A DNA stretch of 64,000 bases, from NCBI RefSeq assembly GCF_024346955.1, contig NZ_AP024884.1, positions 434,001 to 498,000 on the forward strand, read 5' to 3'. Shown here one piece after another: positions 1-8,297 of this stretch. Made by a program: the position numbers and the translations under genes. This stretch comes from Vibrio mangrovi (lineage in GTDB: Bacteria > Pseudomonadota > Gammaproteobacteria > Enterobacterales > Vibrionaceae). How positions within the stretch are numbered: position 1 is the first letter of the stretch; each line of letters begins with the position of its first letter. The notes under the pieces were generated by a model. It saw only the letters and a list, made by a program, of their open reading frames with translations, made no database searches and had not been told where the DNA came from.

Positions 1-2432
1 TCAATAATACATTCGTGAGCAACCCGGCCATTTTTGCCCCGGTACAGGATCGGATAATGAGCGCGGAGTCTTTCCATTACATAGTTTGCATTGAGAATGG
101 CTAGCTGGGTTGCTTTGGTGAGTCCTTCTGCACCCATCATTGCAATATAAGCCCAGGAGATGGGCAGGATGGATGCACTGCCCAGATCTGCTGCTGCGAC
201 GGCAAAGTCACTGCCTTCAACGCCGGATTCGATGTGACCGGGTAAAAATGGCGCAAGGTGTGATTTGACACCAATCGGACCAACGCCCGGACCGCCGCCG
301 CCATGAGGAATACAGAATGTTTTGTGCAGGTTCAGGTGAGAAACATCCGAACCGATGAATCCGGGACTGGTAAGCCCGACCTGAGCATTCATGTTTGCAC
401 CATCCAGATAAACCTGTCCGCCGACCGAATGGATCAGATCACAAACTTCACGAACGTGGTCTTCGTAGACACCGTGTGTTGACGGGTAAGTGATCATCAT
501 GCAGGAGATTTCTTGCTGATGCTGTTCTACTTTGGCTTTCAGGTCGGCCAGATCAATATTACCTTCCTGATCACAGGCAACGACGACGACATCCAGAGAA
601 ACCATCGCAGCAGATGCCGGGTTAGTACCATGAGCGGAACTTGGGATCAGGCAGATATGGCGATGGCCTTCACCACGACTCTGATGATAGCGCTGGATGG
701 CAATAAGCCCGGCATATTCACCTGATGCGCCGGAGTTTGGTTGTAGCGAAAAGGCATCATATCCGGTAATGGCACACAGTTTGGCTTTGAAATCTTCTGC
801 CAGTTCAGTATATCCGGCAGTCTGTTCTTTCGGGGCAAAAGGGTGGATATTGCTGAATTCGGGCCAGGTGATCGGAATCATCTCTGAGGCCGCGTTCAGT
901 TTCATGGTACAGCTGCCCAACGGGATCATGCCATGAGTCAGGGAGAAATCCTTATTTTCCAGCTTCTTCAGATAACGTATCATCTGGGTTTCACTGTGAT
1001 GATTATGAAAAACCGGATGAGTCAGATAAGCGGATTCTCGCCGGCAGGATTCGGGGATAGCTGCATATTCGTTTGGTTCAATATCTGCGGAGATATTTTC
1101 TGGATCGGCCTGAATGCCGAATACCGCGAACAGAGCCTGAATATCGTGCAGTGTACTGGTTTCATCAAAGCTGATACCGAGTGCCTGTTCATAGCGGCGT
1201 AGATTCAGTCCGGCTTTTTGTGCCTGGTGATAAAGTGCTTCAGTCTGACTGCCGGTTTCAATCGTGAGTGTGTCGAAAAATGTCTGATGACGTAGTTCGT
1301 AACCCTGTAATATCAGTCCGGCTGCCATGATCGCCGTTAAATGATGAGTTCGGCGTGCAATGGTTCTTAAGCCTTCCGGACCGTGGTATATCGCATAGAA
1401 AACGGCCATATTGGCCAGCAGTGCCTGGGCGGTACAGATATTCGATGTCGCTTTTTCACGACGGATGTGTTGCTCTCTGGTTTGCATCGCCATGCGCAGT
1501 GCCGGTTGTCCTTTTGCATCAACCGATACACCAATGATCCTGCCCGGCATGGTTCGCTTGTGTTTATCCCGGGTTGCCATAAATGCTGCATGCGGACCAC
1601 CGTATCCCATTGGGACACCAAAGCGCTGGGCAGAACCGATCACGATATCTGCACCCATTTCTCCGGCAGGTTTTAAGAGTGTGCTGGCGAGCAGATCGGT
1701 TGCGACAGTGACCAGTATTTTATTCTGGTGAGCGGCATCGATAATTGCGCTCAGGTCGTCAACTTTACCGCTGGTGCCCGGGTATTGCAGCAAAGCTCCG
1801 AACACATCTTGCTGTGCCAGTTCTTCAACCGGAAGAACGACCACCTCAAAATTCATAAATGCGGCCCGGGTTTTGACGACCTCGATGGTTTGCGGATGGA
1901 CATGATCGGCAACGAAGAAGCGCTGACTTTTACTTTTACCGGCTCTTTTGCATAAGGCCATGGCTTCAGCAGCAGCAGTCGCTTCATCTAAAAGTGAAGC
2001 ATTAGCAATGTCCATTCCGGTTAAGTCAATAATCATCTGCTGAAAATTCAGCAGCGCTTCCAGACGACCCTGAGAGATTTCTGGTTGGTAAGGAGTATAT
2101 GCGGTATACCAGCCCGGATTCTCCAGAACATTACGCAAAACCACACTTGGCGTAGTTGTGTTGTAGTAGCCCTGACCAATGAAGCTTCGTGCCACCTGAT
2201 TTTTGTTGGCGATTTGCTTCAGGGTTGCGAGCATCTCTGACTCGCCCATTGCCGGGGATAACGGAAGTGAGTTCTCCAGACGGATGTTTTCCGGAACGGT
2301 TTCTTTGATCAAAGCTTCCAGACTTTCGGCGCCAACAGTTGCCAGCATTGTCGCTTGTTCCTGCGGACGCGGGCCGTTGTGCCGTGTTGCGAATTCTGTT
2401 TGAGAAGAGAGGTTGCGCAGTAGTTGAGTCAT
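1..2432 (-). CDS. gcvP: Glycine dehydrogenase (decarboxylating), P-protein; C-terminus cut by window start
   Basis: P-protein of the glycine cleavage system: PLP-dependent decarboxylation of glycine, passing the aminomethyl group to lipoyl-GcvH. The frame reads without a stop from ATG at 2430-2432 (MTQLLRNLSSQTEF) to the window edge, giving about 810 of the usual ~950 residues, so roughly 145 C-terminal residues lie outside. The PLP lysine is seen in NLHKTFCIPHGGGGPG; its codon is at 321-323, residue 704, matching the family position. Other family blocks visible are QGYYNT near the N-terminus and LGSCTMKLNA. It follows gcvH on the same strand about 95 bases downstream, with a hairpin between them. 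The identification is certain; only the 3' end is unknown. Confidence 0.97.
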   Translation of the reverse strand, partial: MTQLLRNLSSQTEFATRHNGPRPQEQATMLATVGAESLEALIKETVPENIRLENSLPLSPAMGESEMLATLKQIANKNQVARSFIGQGYYNTTTPSVVLRNVLENPGWYTAYTPYQPEISQGRLEALLNFQQMIIDLTGMDIANASLLDEATAAAEAMALCKRAGKSKSQRFFVADHVHPQTIEVVKTRAAFMNFEVVVLPVEELAQQDVFGALLQYPGTSGKVDDLSAIIDAAHQNKILVTVATDLLASTLLKPAGEMGADIVIGSAQRFGVPMGYGGPHAAFMATRDKHKRTMPGRIIGVSVDAKGQPALRMAMQTREQHIRREKATSNICTAQALLANMAVFYAIYHGPEGLRTIARRTHHLTAIMAAGLILQGYELRHQTFFDTLTIETGSQTEALYHQAQKAGLNLRRYEQALGISFDETSTLHDIQALFAVFGIQADPENISADIEPNEYAAIPESCRRESAYLTHPVFHNHHSETQMIRYLKKLENKDFSLTHGMIPLGSCTMKLNAASEMIPITWPEFSNIHPFAPKEQTAGYTELAEDFKAKLCAITGYDAFSLQPNSGASGEYAGLIAIQRYHQSRGEGHRHICLIPSSAHGTNPASAAMVSLDVVVVACDQEGNIDLADLKAKVEQHQQEISCMMITYPSTHGVYEDHVREVCDLIHSVGGQVYLDGANMNAQVGLTSPGFIGSDVSHLNLHKTFCIPHGGGGPGVGPIGVKSHLAPFLPGHIESGVEGSDFAVAAADLGSASILPISWAYIAMMGAEGLTKATQLAILNANYVMERLRAHYPILYRGKNGRVAHECII

Positions 2433-2487
2433 AATTCCTTACCGTGACTACAAAGGGAATCGGTTGATACAAGCTGAATCAGAAAGT

Positions 2488-2522
2488 AAAAAGCTGCGGG
2501 CATGAAGATGCGGGCAGCTTTT
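2488..2522 (-). terminator. Hairpin between gcvH and gcvP, terminator or attenuator
   Basis: On the minus strand AAAAGCTGC pairs with GCAGCTTTT (9 bp, arms 2514-2522 and 2488-2497), with a further ATGC/GCAT pairing inside, and the second arm runs into a T tract. It sits right after the gcvH stop and before gcvP, so it could lower gcvP transcription relative to gcvH, or act as an mRNA-stabilising hairpin. Confidence 0.6.
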
Positions 2523-2527
2523 CCATA

Positions 2528-2905
2528 TTAGTCGTCCAGCGTATTGAGATATTCTTCTTCGTCTTTCAGATCTTCCAGTTCAGCGGGATCTGTCATCCGG
2601 ATTTTTGCAATCCAGCCACCTTCATAAGGTTCTTCGTTGATCAGTTCCGGACGATCACTGAGTTCTTCATTGACTTCAACGATAATCCCACTGACCGGCG
2701 CGTAGATATCAGAAGCCGCTTTGACGGATTCGACCAGTGAAAAGTTATCTCCGGCGTCAACATCACTATCAACATCCGGGAGTTCAACGTATACGACATC
2801 ACCTAACATCTCTTGTGCATGTTCTGAAATGCCGACGGTTACAGTCCCGTCTCCGTGATTGAGAACCCATTCGTGACTATCAGTAAACTTCAGTGTGTTA
2901 TCCAT
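2528..2905 (-). CDS. gcvH: Glycine cleavage system H protein
   Basis: Lipoyl carrier that shuttles the aminomethyl intermediate between GcvP, GcvT and lipoamide dehydrogenase in the cytoplasm. It has 125 residues, close to the family length. The lipoylated lysine is K62 in LVESVKAASDIYAP, and the N-terminal HEWV and central GDVVYVELP blocks are typical. The start is supported by GGAG eight bases upstream of the ATG. It is the first gene of a minus-strand gcvH-gcvP unit; gcvT is encoded separately on the plus strand beyond the regulator, so the three subunit genes belong to two divergent units sharing one control region. Confidence 0.97.
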   Translation of the reverse strand: MDNTLKFTDSHEWVLNHGDGTVTVGISEHAQEMLGDVVYVELPDVDSDVDAGDNFSLVESVKAASDIYAPVSGIIVEVNEELSDRPELINEEPYEGGWIAKIRMTDPAELEDLKDEEEYLNTLDD

Positions 2906-3056
2906 GAATTAATCTCCAAAAAATATATTGTAACTAGTGATCAGAGTGTCACCGGACTCACAATTGTATTCCTGAGGGTCTGTAAAAAATCAGCGAATTA
3001 CTACAAAACATCATGAAAGACAAAAATCTGCCTCAGTTGTTATTCATCCTGAATCA

Positions 3057-3068
3057 TCGGTTAACCGA
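3057..3068. promoter_or_regulatory. 12-bp perfect palindrome upstream of gcvH
   Basis: TCGGTTAACCGA is a perfect palindrome 150 bases upstream of the gcvH start, in the 460-base gcvH-xre intergenic region. It may be a protein-binding site or a small RNA hairpin in the gcvH leader. No known factor can be named from the sequence. Confidence 0.3.
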
Positions 3069-3180
3069 CTCTTCCCATAGCGTAGCTAATTTAGATGATG
3101 TTACTAAGTCATCTTTGTAAAAATCCGGATTATATGCAGCTAACATACCTGCTGAGAGAACGCTAAGCAATAAAAATTTC

Positions 3181-3201
3181 TTATAGGAAACTAATTTTCC
3201 T
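3181..3201. promoter_or_regulatory. Candidate operator for the gcv XRE regulator (site 1)
   Basis: TTATAGGAAAC followed by TAATTTTCCT: AGGAAA and TTTCCT arms separated by five bases. The exact 11-mer TTATAGGAAAC recurs just upstream of gcvT (4017-4027), also followed by TTCCT. Two copies, each in a promoter region next to one xre gene, suggest the binding site of the encoded regulator. The arm spacing differs by two bases between copies, which is a weakness of the argument. Confidence 0.5.
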
Positions 3202-3207
3202 GATAGT

Positions 3208-3342
3208 ATGATGTCCAACATCCTCAACGATGCAGTTTAGTAAGCATCATTAGATGCTGAGACATGATTGCGATATGAGGTATCGCTATCCAAAGGCAAA
3301 ATATATTGATTGAAATAATGATGTTACGAAGACGGACATCAT
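3208..3342 (+). promoter_or_regulatory. Candidate structured leader upstream of xre (three-way-junction-like)
   Basis: ATGATGTCC (3208-3216) pairs perfectly with GGACATCAT (3334-3342). Enclosed are two clean hairpins: AGCATC/GATGCT with a 4-base loop (3243-3258) and GCGATA/TATCGC with a 5-base loop (3270-3286). The closing stem ends about 20 bases before the xre start codon. The fold could be a cis-regulatory RNA or overlapping operators; the dyads exist on both strands, so a role in the gcvH transcript is equally possible. It lacks the conserved boxes of the known glycine aptamer. Confidence 0.4.
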
Positions 3343-3366
3343 TGGAGTTTACCGAGGGGAGATACC

Positions 3367-3990
3367 ATGGGGAAAGGTACGCCGGATGATAATCCTGCTC
3401 TGATTATAACGCAGGAAGCTCAGGAGAATAATACCGATCCACTTCGGCTGGGGCAGCGTATCAAGGATATTCGTCTTGATCTTGGTCTGACATTAGAAGA
3501 AGCCAGCCAGAAAACCGGTTTGGCGAGATCCACCCTGAGTAAAATTGAAAATGAACAGATATCCCCGACTTTCCAAGCGATGCAAAAATTAGCGCATGGT
3601 CTGGAAATTGGTATGCCACAATTGTTTGAACCGCCCAAGAAAATGGTCGCGACAGGCCGTAGAGATGTGACTCTGGCTGGACAGGGAAAACCCCATCCGA
3701 CATCGACCTATGAACATGAGTTATTGGCAACCCAGCTGTCGGGTAAAAAAATGACGCCGTTTAAAACCCGGGTACGGGCAAGACAGTTTGAGGAGTACGG
3801 TGACTGGGTTCGCCATGACGGGGAAGAGTTTTTACTGGTTTTGGAAGGTGAAGTGATGCTGTATACCGAATTTTACGAACCTATTACCCTGAATACCGGA
3901 GATAGCGTCTATTATGATGCCAACATGGGACATATATTAGTCTCTGTCAGTGATTCTGATGCTCTGATTTTATGGGTTACTGCGAAATAA
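3367..3990 (+). CDS. XRE-family regulator with C-terminal cupin, probable regulator of glycine cleavage genes
   Basis: A 207-residue transcription factor with an XRE helix-turn-helix at about residues 29-86 (RIKDIRLDLGLTLEEAS, then GLARSTLSKIENEQISPT) and a cupin sensory fold at about 130-205 (HDGEEFLLVLEGEV, GDSVYYDANMGH). The start has GAGGGGAG six bases upstream. It is divergent from gcvH-gcvP and 100 bases ahead of gcvT, so it very likely controls both; the cupin may bind glycine or a related amino compound, which is inference. Shared AGGAAA-type dyads lie upstream of itself and of gcvT. Family members with this architecture usually regulate a neighbouring amino-acid or polyamine pathway. 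Confidence 0.9.
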   Translation: MGKGTPDDNPALIITQEAQENNTDPLRLGQRIKDIRLDLGLTLEEASQKTGLARSTLSKIENEQISPTFQAMQKLAHGLEIGMPQLFEPPKKMVATGRRDVTLAGQGKPHPTSTYEHELLATQLSGKKMTPFKTRVRARQFEEYGDWVRHDGEEFLLVLEGEVMLYTEFYEPITLNTGDSVYYDANMGHILVSVSDSDALILWVTAK

Positions 3991-4016
3991 CGAATCAGAG
4001 TTTTTTAATCGGTTTA

Positions 4017-4035
4017 TTATAGGAAACATATTCCT
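4017..4035. promoter_or_regulatory. Candidate operator upstream of gcvT (site 2)
   Basis: TTATAGGAAACATATTCCT, a dyad of AGGAA and TTCCT arms separated by five bases, 59 bases upstream of the gcvT start. It shares the exact 11-mer TTATAGGAAAC with the site at 3181. It lies in the short xre-gcvT gap, where a gcvT promoter would be expected. Confidence 0.5.
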
Positions 4036-4094
4036 CAAAAAAGAAACTGGTTGGCTTTGTTGGGCAACCGGACAAAATGAAAAGGGAGAATTGC

Positions 4095-5228
4095 ATGTCA
4101 TCTGAACAAGAGAACCAGTTGCTATTAAAAACGCCGCTTTATACCTTACATCAGGAATCCGGGGCTAAGATGGTTCCGTTTGCCGGTTATGAAATGCCGG
4201 TTCAGTACGCTTTAGGTGTGAAAAAAGAGCATTTGCATACCCGTGAAGCTGTCGGGTTGTTTGATGTTTCCCACATGGGACAACTCTGTCTGAAAGGTGA
4301 AGGCGCCGCACTGGCACTGGAGTCTCTGGTTCCTGTTGATGTCGCTGATCTTCCGGTTGGTAAACAGCGCTATGGATTTTTTACCAATGAAAGCGGAGGC
4401 ATTCTTGACGATTTGATGATCGCCAATTTAGGTGATTGTCTGTTTGTAGTAATCAATGCCGCCTGTAAACAAAAAGATATTGCCCATCTGAAGCAGCATT
4501 TACCTGCACATCTTGTTTTGGAAGAGTTACAGGAGCAGGCACTTCTGGCGCTTCAGGGGCCATTGGCTGCTTCAGTGTTAGCGCAACTGGCACCGGAAGT
4601 CGCAGAAATGCATTTCATGGATATTCGTCGGGTACAGCTTCTGGATATCGAATGTATTGTCAGCAGAAGTGGTTATACCGGTGAAGATGGCTATGAAATT
4701 TCTGTGCCGGTCGATCAGGCTCAGAAGCTGGCACAGCATCTGCTCACATTTGATGAAGTTGCTCTTATTGGCCTTGGTGCGCGGGATTCTCTCCGGTTGG
4801 AATGTGGTTTGTGTCTTTACGGACATGATCTGGATGAAACAACGACACCGGTTGAAGCAAGCCTGCTTTGGGTCATCAGCCCGGTTCGCCGTAGTGGCGG
4901 TGCGAGAGCCGGAGGGTTTCCGGGTTCGGCAGTGATTCTGGAGCAGATTGAGAATCAGTCAGTACAGCGCAAGCGAGTGGGGCTCGTCGGACAGACAAAA
5001 GCACCGGTGCGGGAAGGAACAGAATTATTTGATGAGCAGGGCCGGCAAATCGGGGTTGTGACCAGTGGCACATCGGGGCCAACTGCCGGGCAGCCGGTTT
5101 CGATGGGATATATTACCAAAGATTATGCAACCCCCGGAGCTGAAGTTTATGCAGAAGTTCGTGGGAAAATGTTGCCGATGACGGTAGCTAAAATGCCTTT
5201 CGTCCCCCAGCGTTATTATCGGGGCTAA
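4095..5228 (+). CDS. gcvT: Glycine cleavage system T protein, aminomethyltransferase
   Basis: T-protein: releases ammonia from aminomethyl-lipoyl-GcvH and transfers the methylene group to tetrahydrofolate. From ATG 4095 it has 377 residues, the usual length; an in-frame ATG at 4077 lacks a ribosome site, whereas AAGGGAG sits six bases before 4095. Recognisable blocks are VGLFDVSHMGQ near the N-terminus, SRSGYTGEDGYEI in the middle, LGARDSLRLECGLCLYGHD, and SGTSGPTAGQPVSMGYI in the C-terminal barrel. It follows the regulator by about 100 bases and ends at a strong terminator, so it may be monocistronic or read through from xre. Confidence 0.97.
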   Translation: MSSEQENQLLLKTPLYTLHQESGAKMVPFAGYEMPVQYALGVKKEHLHTREAVGLFDVSHMGQLCLKGEGAALALESLVPVDVADLPVGKQRYGFFTNESGGILDDLMIANLGDCLFVVINAACKQKDIAHLKQHLPAHLVLEELQEQALLALQGPLAASVLAQLAPEVAEMHFMDIRRVQLLDIECIVSRSGYTGEDGYEISVPVDQAQKLAQHLLTFDEVALIGLGARDSLRLECGLCLYGHDLDETTTPVEASLLWVISPVRRSGGARAGGFPGSAVILEQIENQSVQRKRVGLVGQTKAPVREGTELFDEQGRQIGVVTSGTSGPTAGQPVSMGYITKDYATPGAEVYAEVRGKMLPMTVAKMPFVPQRYYRG

Positions 5229-5250
5229 TCATTTATCTGTTGATTAATCA

Positions 5251-5278
5251 GGGAAATACAGAAAGTATTTCCCTTTTC
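5251..5278 (+). terminator. Rho-independent terminator after gcvT
   Basis: GGGAAATAC (5251-5259) pairs with GTATTTCCC (5265-5273) around a 5-base loop, followed by TTTT. Confidence 0.85.
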
Positions 5279-5329
5279 ATGTCGGGTGGTTATGATAGAT
5301 TATCTTTTTGCTAATAATGAAATTTTCTG

Positions 5330-6355
5330 ATGTTTTCTAAGTGGATATTTGTAGTTCTGCTTTCTTTATCTTGTCTTTCTTCACCGGCTTTCTCTGGTGG
5401 TGTTTCTGCTTATATTGTTAATGGTACGGAAACGTCTGTAACGACTTACCCGGATTTTGTCAGCCTGTTTTATGACCGCACCGAGTATGATCGTATCTAT
5501 GGCACGCATAGTTTTTGTGGTGGAACTATGCTTAACAGCCAGTATGTCTTGACCGCAGCCCACTGTATTTTTAGTGGTGGCAGTATTAATGAAGAATACA
5601 TGCTGTTTATGACGGTTGGGCAAATCGATAATGAAACCGACTGGATTTATAAGATTACGCCAGTTAGGCCTGCAGAGTTTTACTATGACAATTCATTCAG
5701 TGATTCGGAAAGTGACTTATGGCAAAACGATATTGCGATCATCAAACTGGAAAGTACACTGAATACCGGCGGGACAGTCAATCGACTAGGCAGTGAATCT
5801 TATCATAGCAATAGTAATAGCTTTATTGCGATTGGGCATGGGAATACGGCAGTTAATACAACTACCTATAAGCTGCTACAAACATCGATGAGTTATGTTG
5901 ATCAGTCAACCTGTGCCTCGGTATATGGTGGTTTACATAATAGTCAGATCTGTTTTTCCGGAGGTTCTGCAGCGACAATGAATAATGGTGTCTGCTCGGG
6001 AGATTCGGGTGGTCCGATCTACTGGGATAACGGCGGAACTTTGTATCAGGTCGGCATTACCAGTTTTGGGCCGACAACCTGTGGTGCCGGTTCGATTACC
6101 GGTGTTTTCACTGAGCTTACGGATTATAATACGTGGATCACTAATGTTCTGAATGGTAGTGTTTCTCCGAATTATATCGCTACTGATGCGAAACGTCAGG
6201 CGTATTACGAGACGAATATTTTATCTTCACCTACTGATAGTTCCAGTGTACCAAGCGGTGGTGGCGGTGGTTCCATGGGCGGTGGTTTGCTCTTACTGTT
6301 CTCGGGGGTTTTAGGATATCGGCTTAAGCGTCGTTTGGTTATGCCCCGGATCTGA
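5330..6355 (+). CDS. Secreted S1 (chymotrypsin-fold) serine protease with GlyGly-CTERM tail
   Basis: A 341-residue exported protease. The signal peptide is about residues 1-22 (ends SSPAFS). The catalytic triad is H78 in LTAAHC, D134 in QNDIAIIKL and S226 in SGDSGGP. The residue six before the serine, which is Asp in trypsin, is Gly220, so the S1 pocket should not favour Arg/Lys. The C-terminus has a Gly-rich stretch, a hydrophobic helix (LLLLFSGVLG) and a basic end (YRLKRRL), the GlyGly-CTERM layout. In Vibrio such proteins (for example VesB) go through type II secretion and are cleaved by rhombosortase. It is monocistronic and converges with the EAL gene. Substrate unknown. Confidence 0.93.
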   Translation: MFSKWIFVVLLSLSCLSSPAFSGGVSAYIVNGTETSVTTYPDFVSLFYDRTEYDRIYGTHSFCGGTMLNSQYVLTAAHCIFSGGSINEEYMLFMTVGQIDNETDWIYKITPVRPAEFYYDNSFSDSESDLWQNDIAIIKLESTLNTGGTVNRLGSESYHSNSNSFIAIGHGNTAVNTTTYKLLQTSMSYVDQSTCASVYGGLHNSQICFSGGSAATMNNGVCSGDSGGPIYWDNGGTLYQVGITSFGPTTCGAGSITGVFTELTDYNTWITNVLNGSVSPNYIATDAKRQAYYETNILSSPTDSSSVPSGGGGGSMGGGLLLLFSGVLGYRLKRRLVMPRI

Positions 6356-6359
6356 GTGA

Positions 6360-8093
6360 TTATACGGTTACATGGTTGTCTGCGCCCATCATATGTGATG
6401 GGTTGTAGTACATCGCATTGGCAATCGATAATGGTTTTGAAAACCAATAGCCTTGTAGGTGAGATGCTCCCATTGACTGGAATCGCCGTAACATCTCGCT
6501 GTTTTCAATCCCTTCAATTACAACACTGATCTGTTCTTTCCTGCATAGTTCGATTAAGAACTTTAAAAACTGATGCGAGTTGTTGTTCTGCATCGTTTTC
6601 ATTGAGAAAAGTCTATCAATTTTGATCTGATCGAAAGGCAGGTCAAAAAAGCTATTGATAGAGCTGAAGCCAGCGCCGAAATCATCCAGAGAAAGTAAAA
6701 AACCCAGTTCGTCGAGTCGGTTGATTTGCTGAAGTGCATATTTATGCTCATCAAGAATGACCGTTTCCGTTAACTCAAGAATAATCGAAGCAGGCTTGAG
6801 CCCGGATTCTAAGGTGATTCTCAGCATCTCATCAGGGAAATTACTGTTCAGTAACTGTAATACGGATACATTGACATTAATCCGGACGGATGCCCGGTTT
6901 TTACAGTTATAATGGCTGAGGAACTGGCAGGCTTTTTCAAACACCTGATAACCTAGTTCGACAATGAGGCCTTTGTTTTCAGCAACCGGGATAAATTCAT
7001 CGGGATAAATATCCCCATAATTTCTGGAATGCCATCTGACCAGAGCTTCAAAACTGGAGACTTTTCCGGTTGTAGTATCAATAATTGGCTGGAATTTCAC
7101 CGAGAGGCTTTTGGTTTTTAACGCATCTTTCAGGCCGCTTTCGATATAGAAATAGCGGTCAACTTTCTTCTGGGTGTTTCCTTCATAGACTTCAATTTGT
7201 GATTGGCTCTTTTCACTGGCAAATGCACACGTTCGAAAAGCGATACTCAGAATTTCTTCACTTTCAAACTGGTGGCTGCAGTCGGGATAGATACCAATAC
7301 TCATTGTATTGGCAAACAGAGTACTCTGTTTTGTCATGTATGTCCGGTAGCGGAGGACAAATTGAGTACACAGCATTTTAAGCAGAGAATGTGAAACAGA
7401 GCCTTTGAGCAGTACGACATAGGTGTCCAGACTGACCCGGTAAAGGACTGCATTCTCAGGAGAAAAGACTTTGGCTGCCGATTTCACACATGTAATGACA
7501 TTCTGTAATAGATCAGAACCGTATTCCACAAGATATGATTGCAGCTCATTGATTTGAATATAGATAACAGAGAAATGGCTTTCCGGTGACTGTGTCAGCA
7601 GGTCCAGGTCCAGTAGTAGTTTTCTCAGATTGAATAAGGAGGAACTATCATCGTAGAAAGCGGCTTCCTTGAGATAAGTTTCCATCATTTTTTTGTCTGA
7701 TATATCCCGGTGGCTTCCCACCATATATGTTTTACCATCTTCCCGCAGGCAGACCGCACTTCCTTCAACCCACAGATATTCACCGTCGACTTTTTTCACT
7801 CGGTATTGAGTTGTCATGCGCTGTTCGGGGGTATCAATATGAGTTGCGACCCGACTGGTGAGTAACTCCTGATCGAGGGGATGAACGAGTGCATACCATG
7901 TAGAAACATGAACAGTAGGAGTCTGAATACCAAACTGGGTATAAAAGTTGGGATTATAGAATGTCAGGTTCCCTTCAGCATCCATATGAAAGATGCCCTC
8001 ATTGAACACATCAAAAATATGGACGAGGCGTGTCTTATATTCGTCATCGGGCGGCTGAATTTCTGAAACCGCTTCTCCCAAGTCTTTCTGCAT
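6360..8093 (-). CDS. PAS - degenerate GGDEF - EAL protein, probable c-di-GMP phosphodiesterase
   Basis: Probable c-di-GMP phosphodiesterase. From ATG 8093 it has 577 residues: a PAS domain at about 25-140 (IFDVFNEGIFHMDAEGNL), a diguanylate-cyclase-like domain at about 150-315 and an EAL domain at about 320-575. The GGDEF signature is absent (the region reads RVSLDTYVVLL), so no cyclase activity is expected. The EAL residues look intact: FEALVRW, INVNVS, ELTETV, DDFGAGFS, KIDRLFS, VIEGIE, LQGYWFSKPL. The frame continues to a TTG at 8168, but that has no ribosome site, while AAGGAG precedes ATG 8093 by 11 bases. No membrane segments are seen, so it is cytoplasmic; the PAS ligand is unknown. 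Confidence 0.9.
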   Translation of the reverse strand: MQKDLGEAVSEIQPPDDEYKTRLVHIFDVFNEGIFHMDAEGNLTFYNPNFYTQFGIQTPTVHVSTWYALVHPLDQELLTSRVATHIDTPEQRMTTQYRVKKVDGEYLWVEGSAVCLREDGKTYMVGSHRDISDKKMMETYLKEAAFYDDSSSLFNLRKLLLDLDLLTQSPESHFSVIYIQINELQSYLVEYGSDLLQNVITCVKSAAKVFSPENAVLYRVSLDTYVVLLKGSVSHSLLKMLCTQFVLRYRTYMTKQSTLFANTMSIGIYPDCSHQFESEEILSIAFRTCAFASEKSQSQIEVYEGNTQKKVDRYFYIESGLKDALKTKSLSVKFQPIIDTTTGKVSSFEALVRWHSRNYGDIYPDEFIPVAENKGLIVELGYQVFEKACQFLSHYNCKNRASVRINVNVSVLQLLNSNFPDEMLRITLESGLKPASIILELTETVILDEHKYALQQINRLDELGFLLSLDDFGAGFSSINSFFDLPFDQIKIDRLFSMKTMQNNNSHQFLKFLIELCRKEQISVVIEGIENSEMLRRFQSMGASHLQGYWFSKPLSIANAMYYNPSHMMGADNHVTV

Positions 8094-8297
8094 GAAATTG
8101 AAAGCTCCTTGCAGCCAGTTTGTATTTTCATCTATGCGAAACTCCAGAACGTCATAGTATCCGCACAACTAATTGAAATGAAAATACAAATGGTCAGCCT
8201 ATCCTACCAGAATGAGTGAAAATCTTGAGGTTCATTCCAATTTTTTTACTCTGATTGAATCGTATTGCAAAATTATTGCCTAGTGCTACCGGTTGAA

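Noticed and set aside
513..2472. Several short plus- and minus-strand frames over gcvP
   Set aside because: They are out-of-phase shadows of the gcvP reading frame, which is open throughout and matches the family.
2906..3366. Glycine riboswitch upstream of gcvH or xre
   Set aside because: The GCCGAAGG and CTCAGGNAAANGGACAGAG core elements are absent on both strands; only fragments such as CTGAGGCAGA resemble it.
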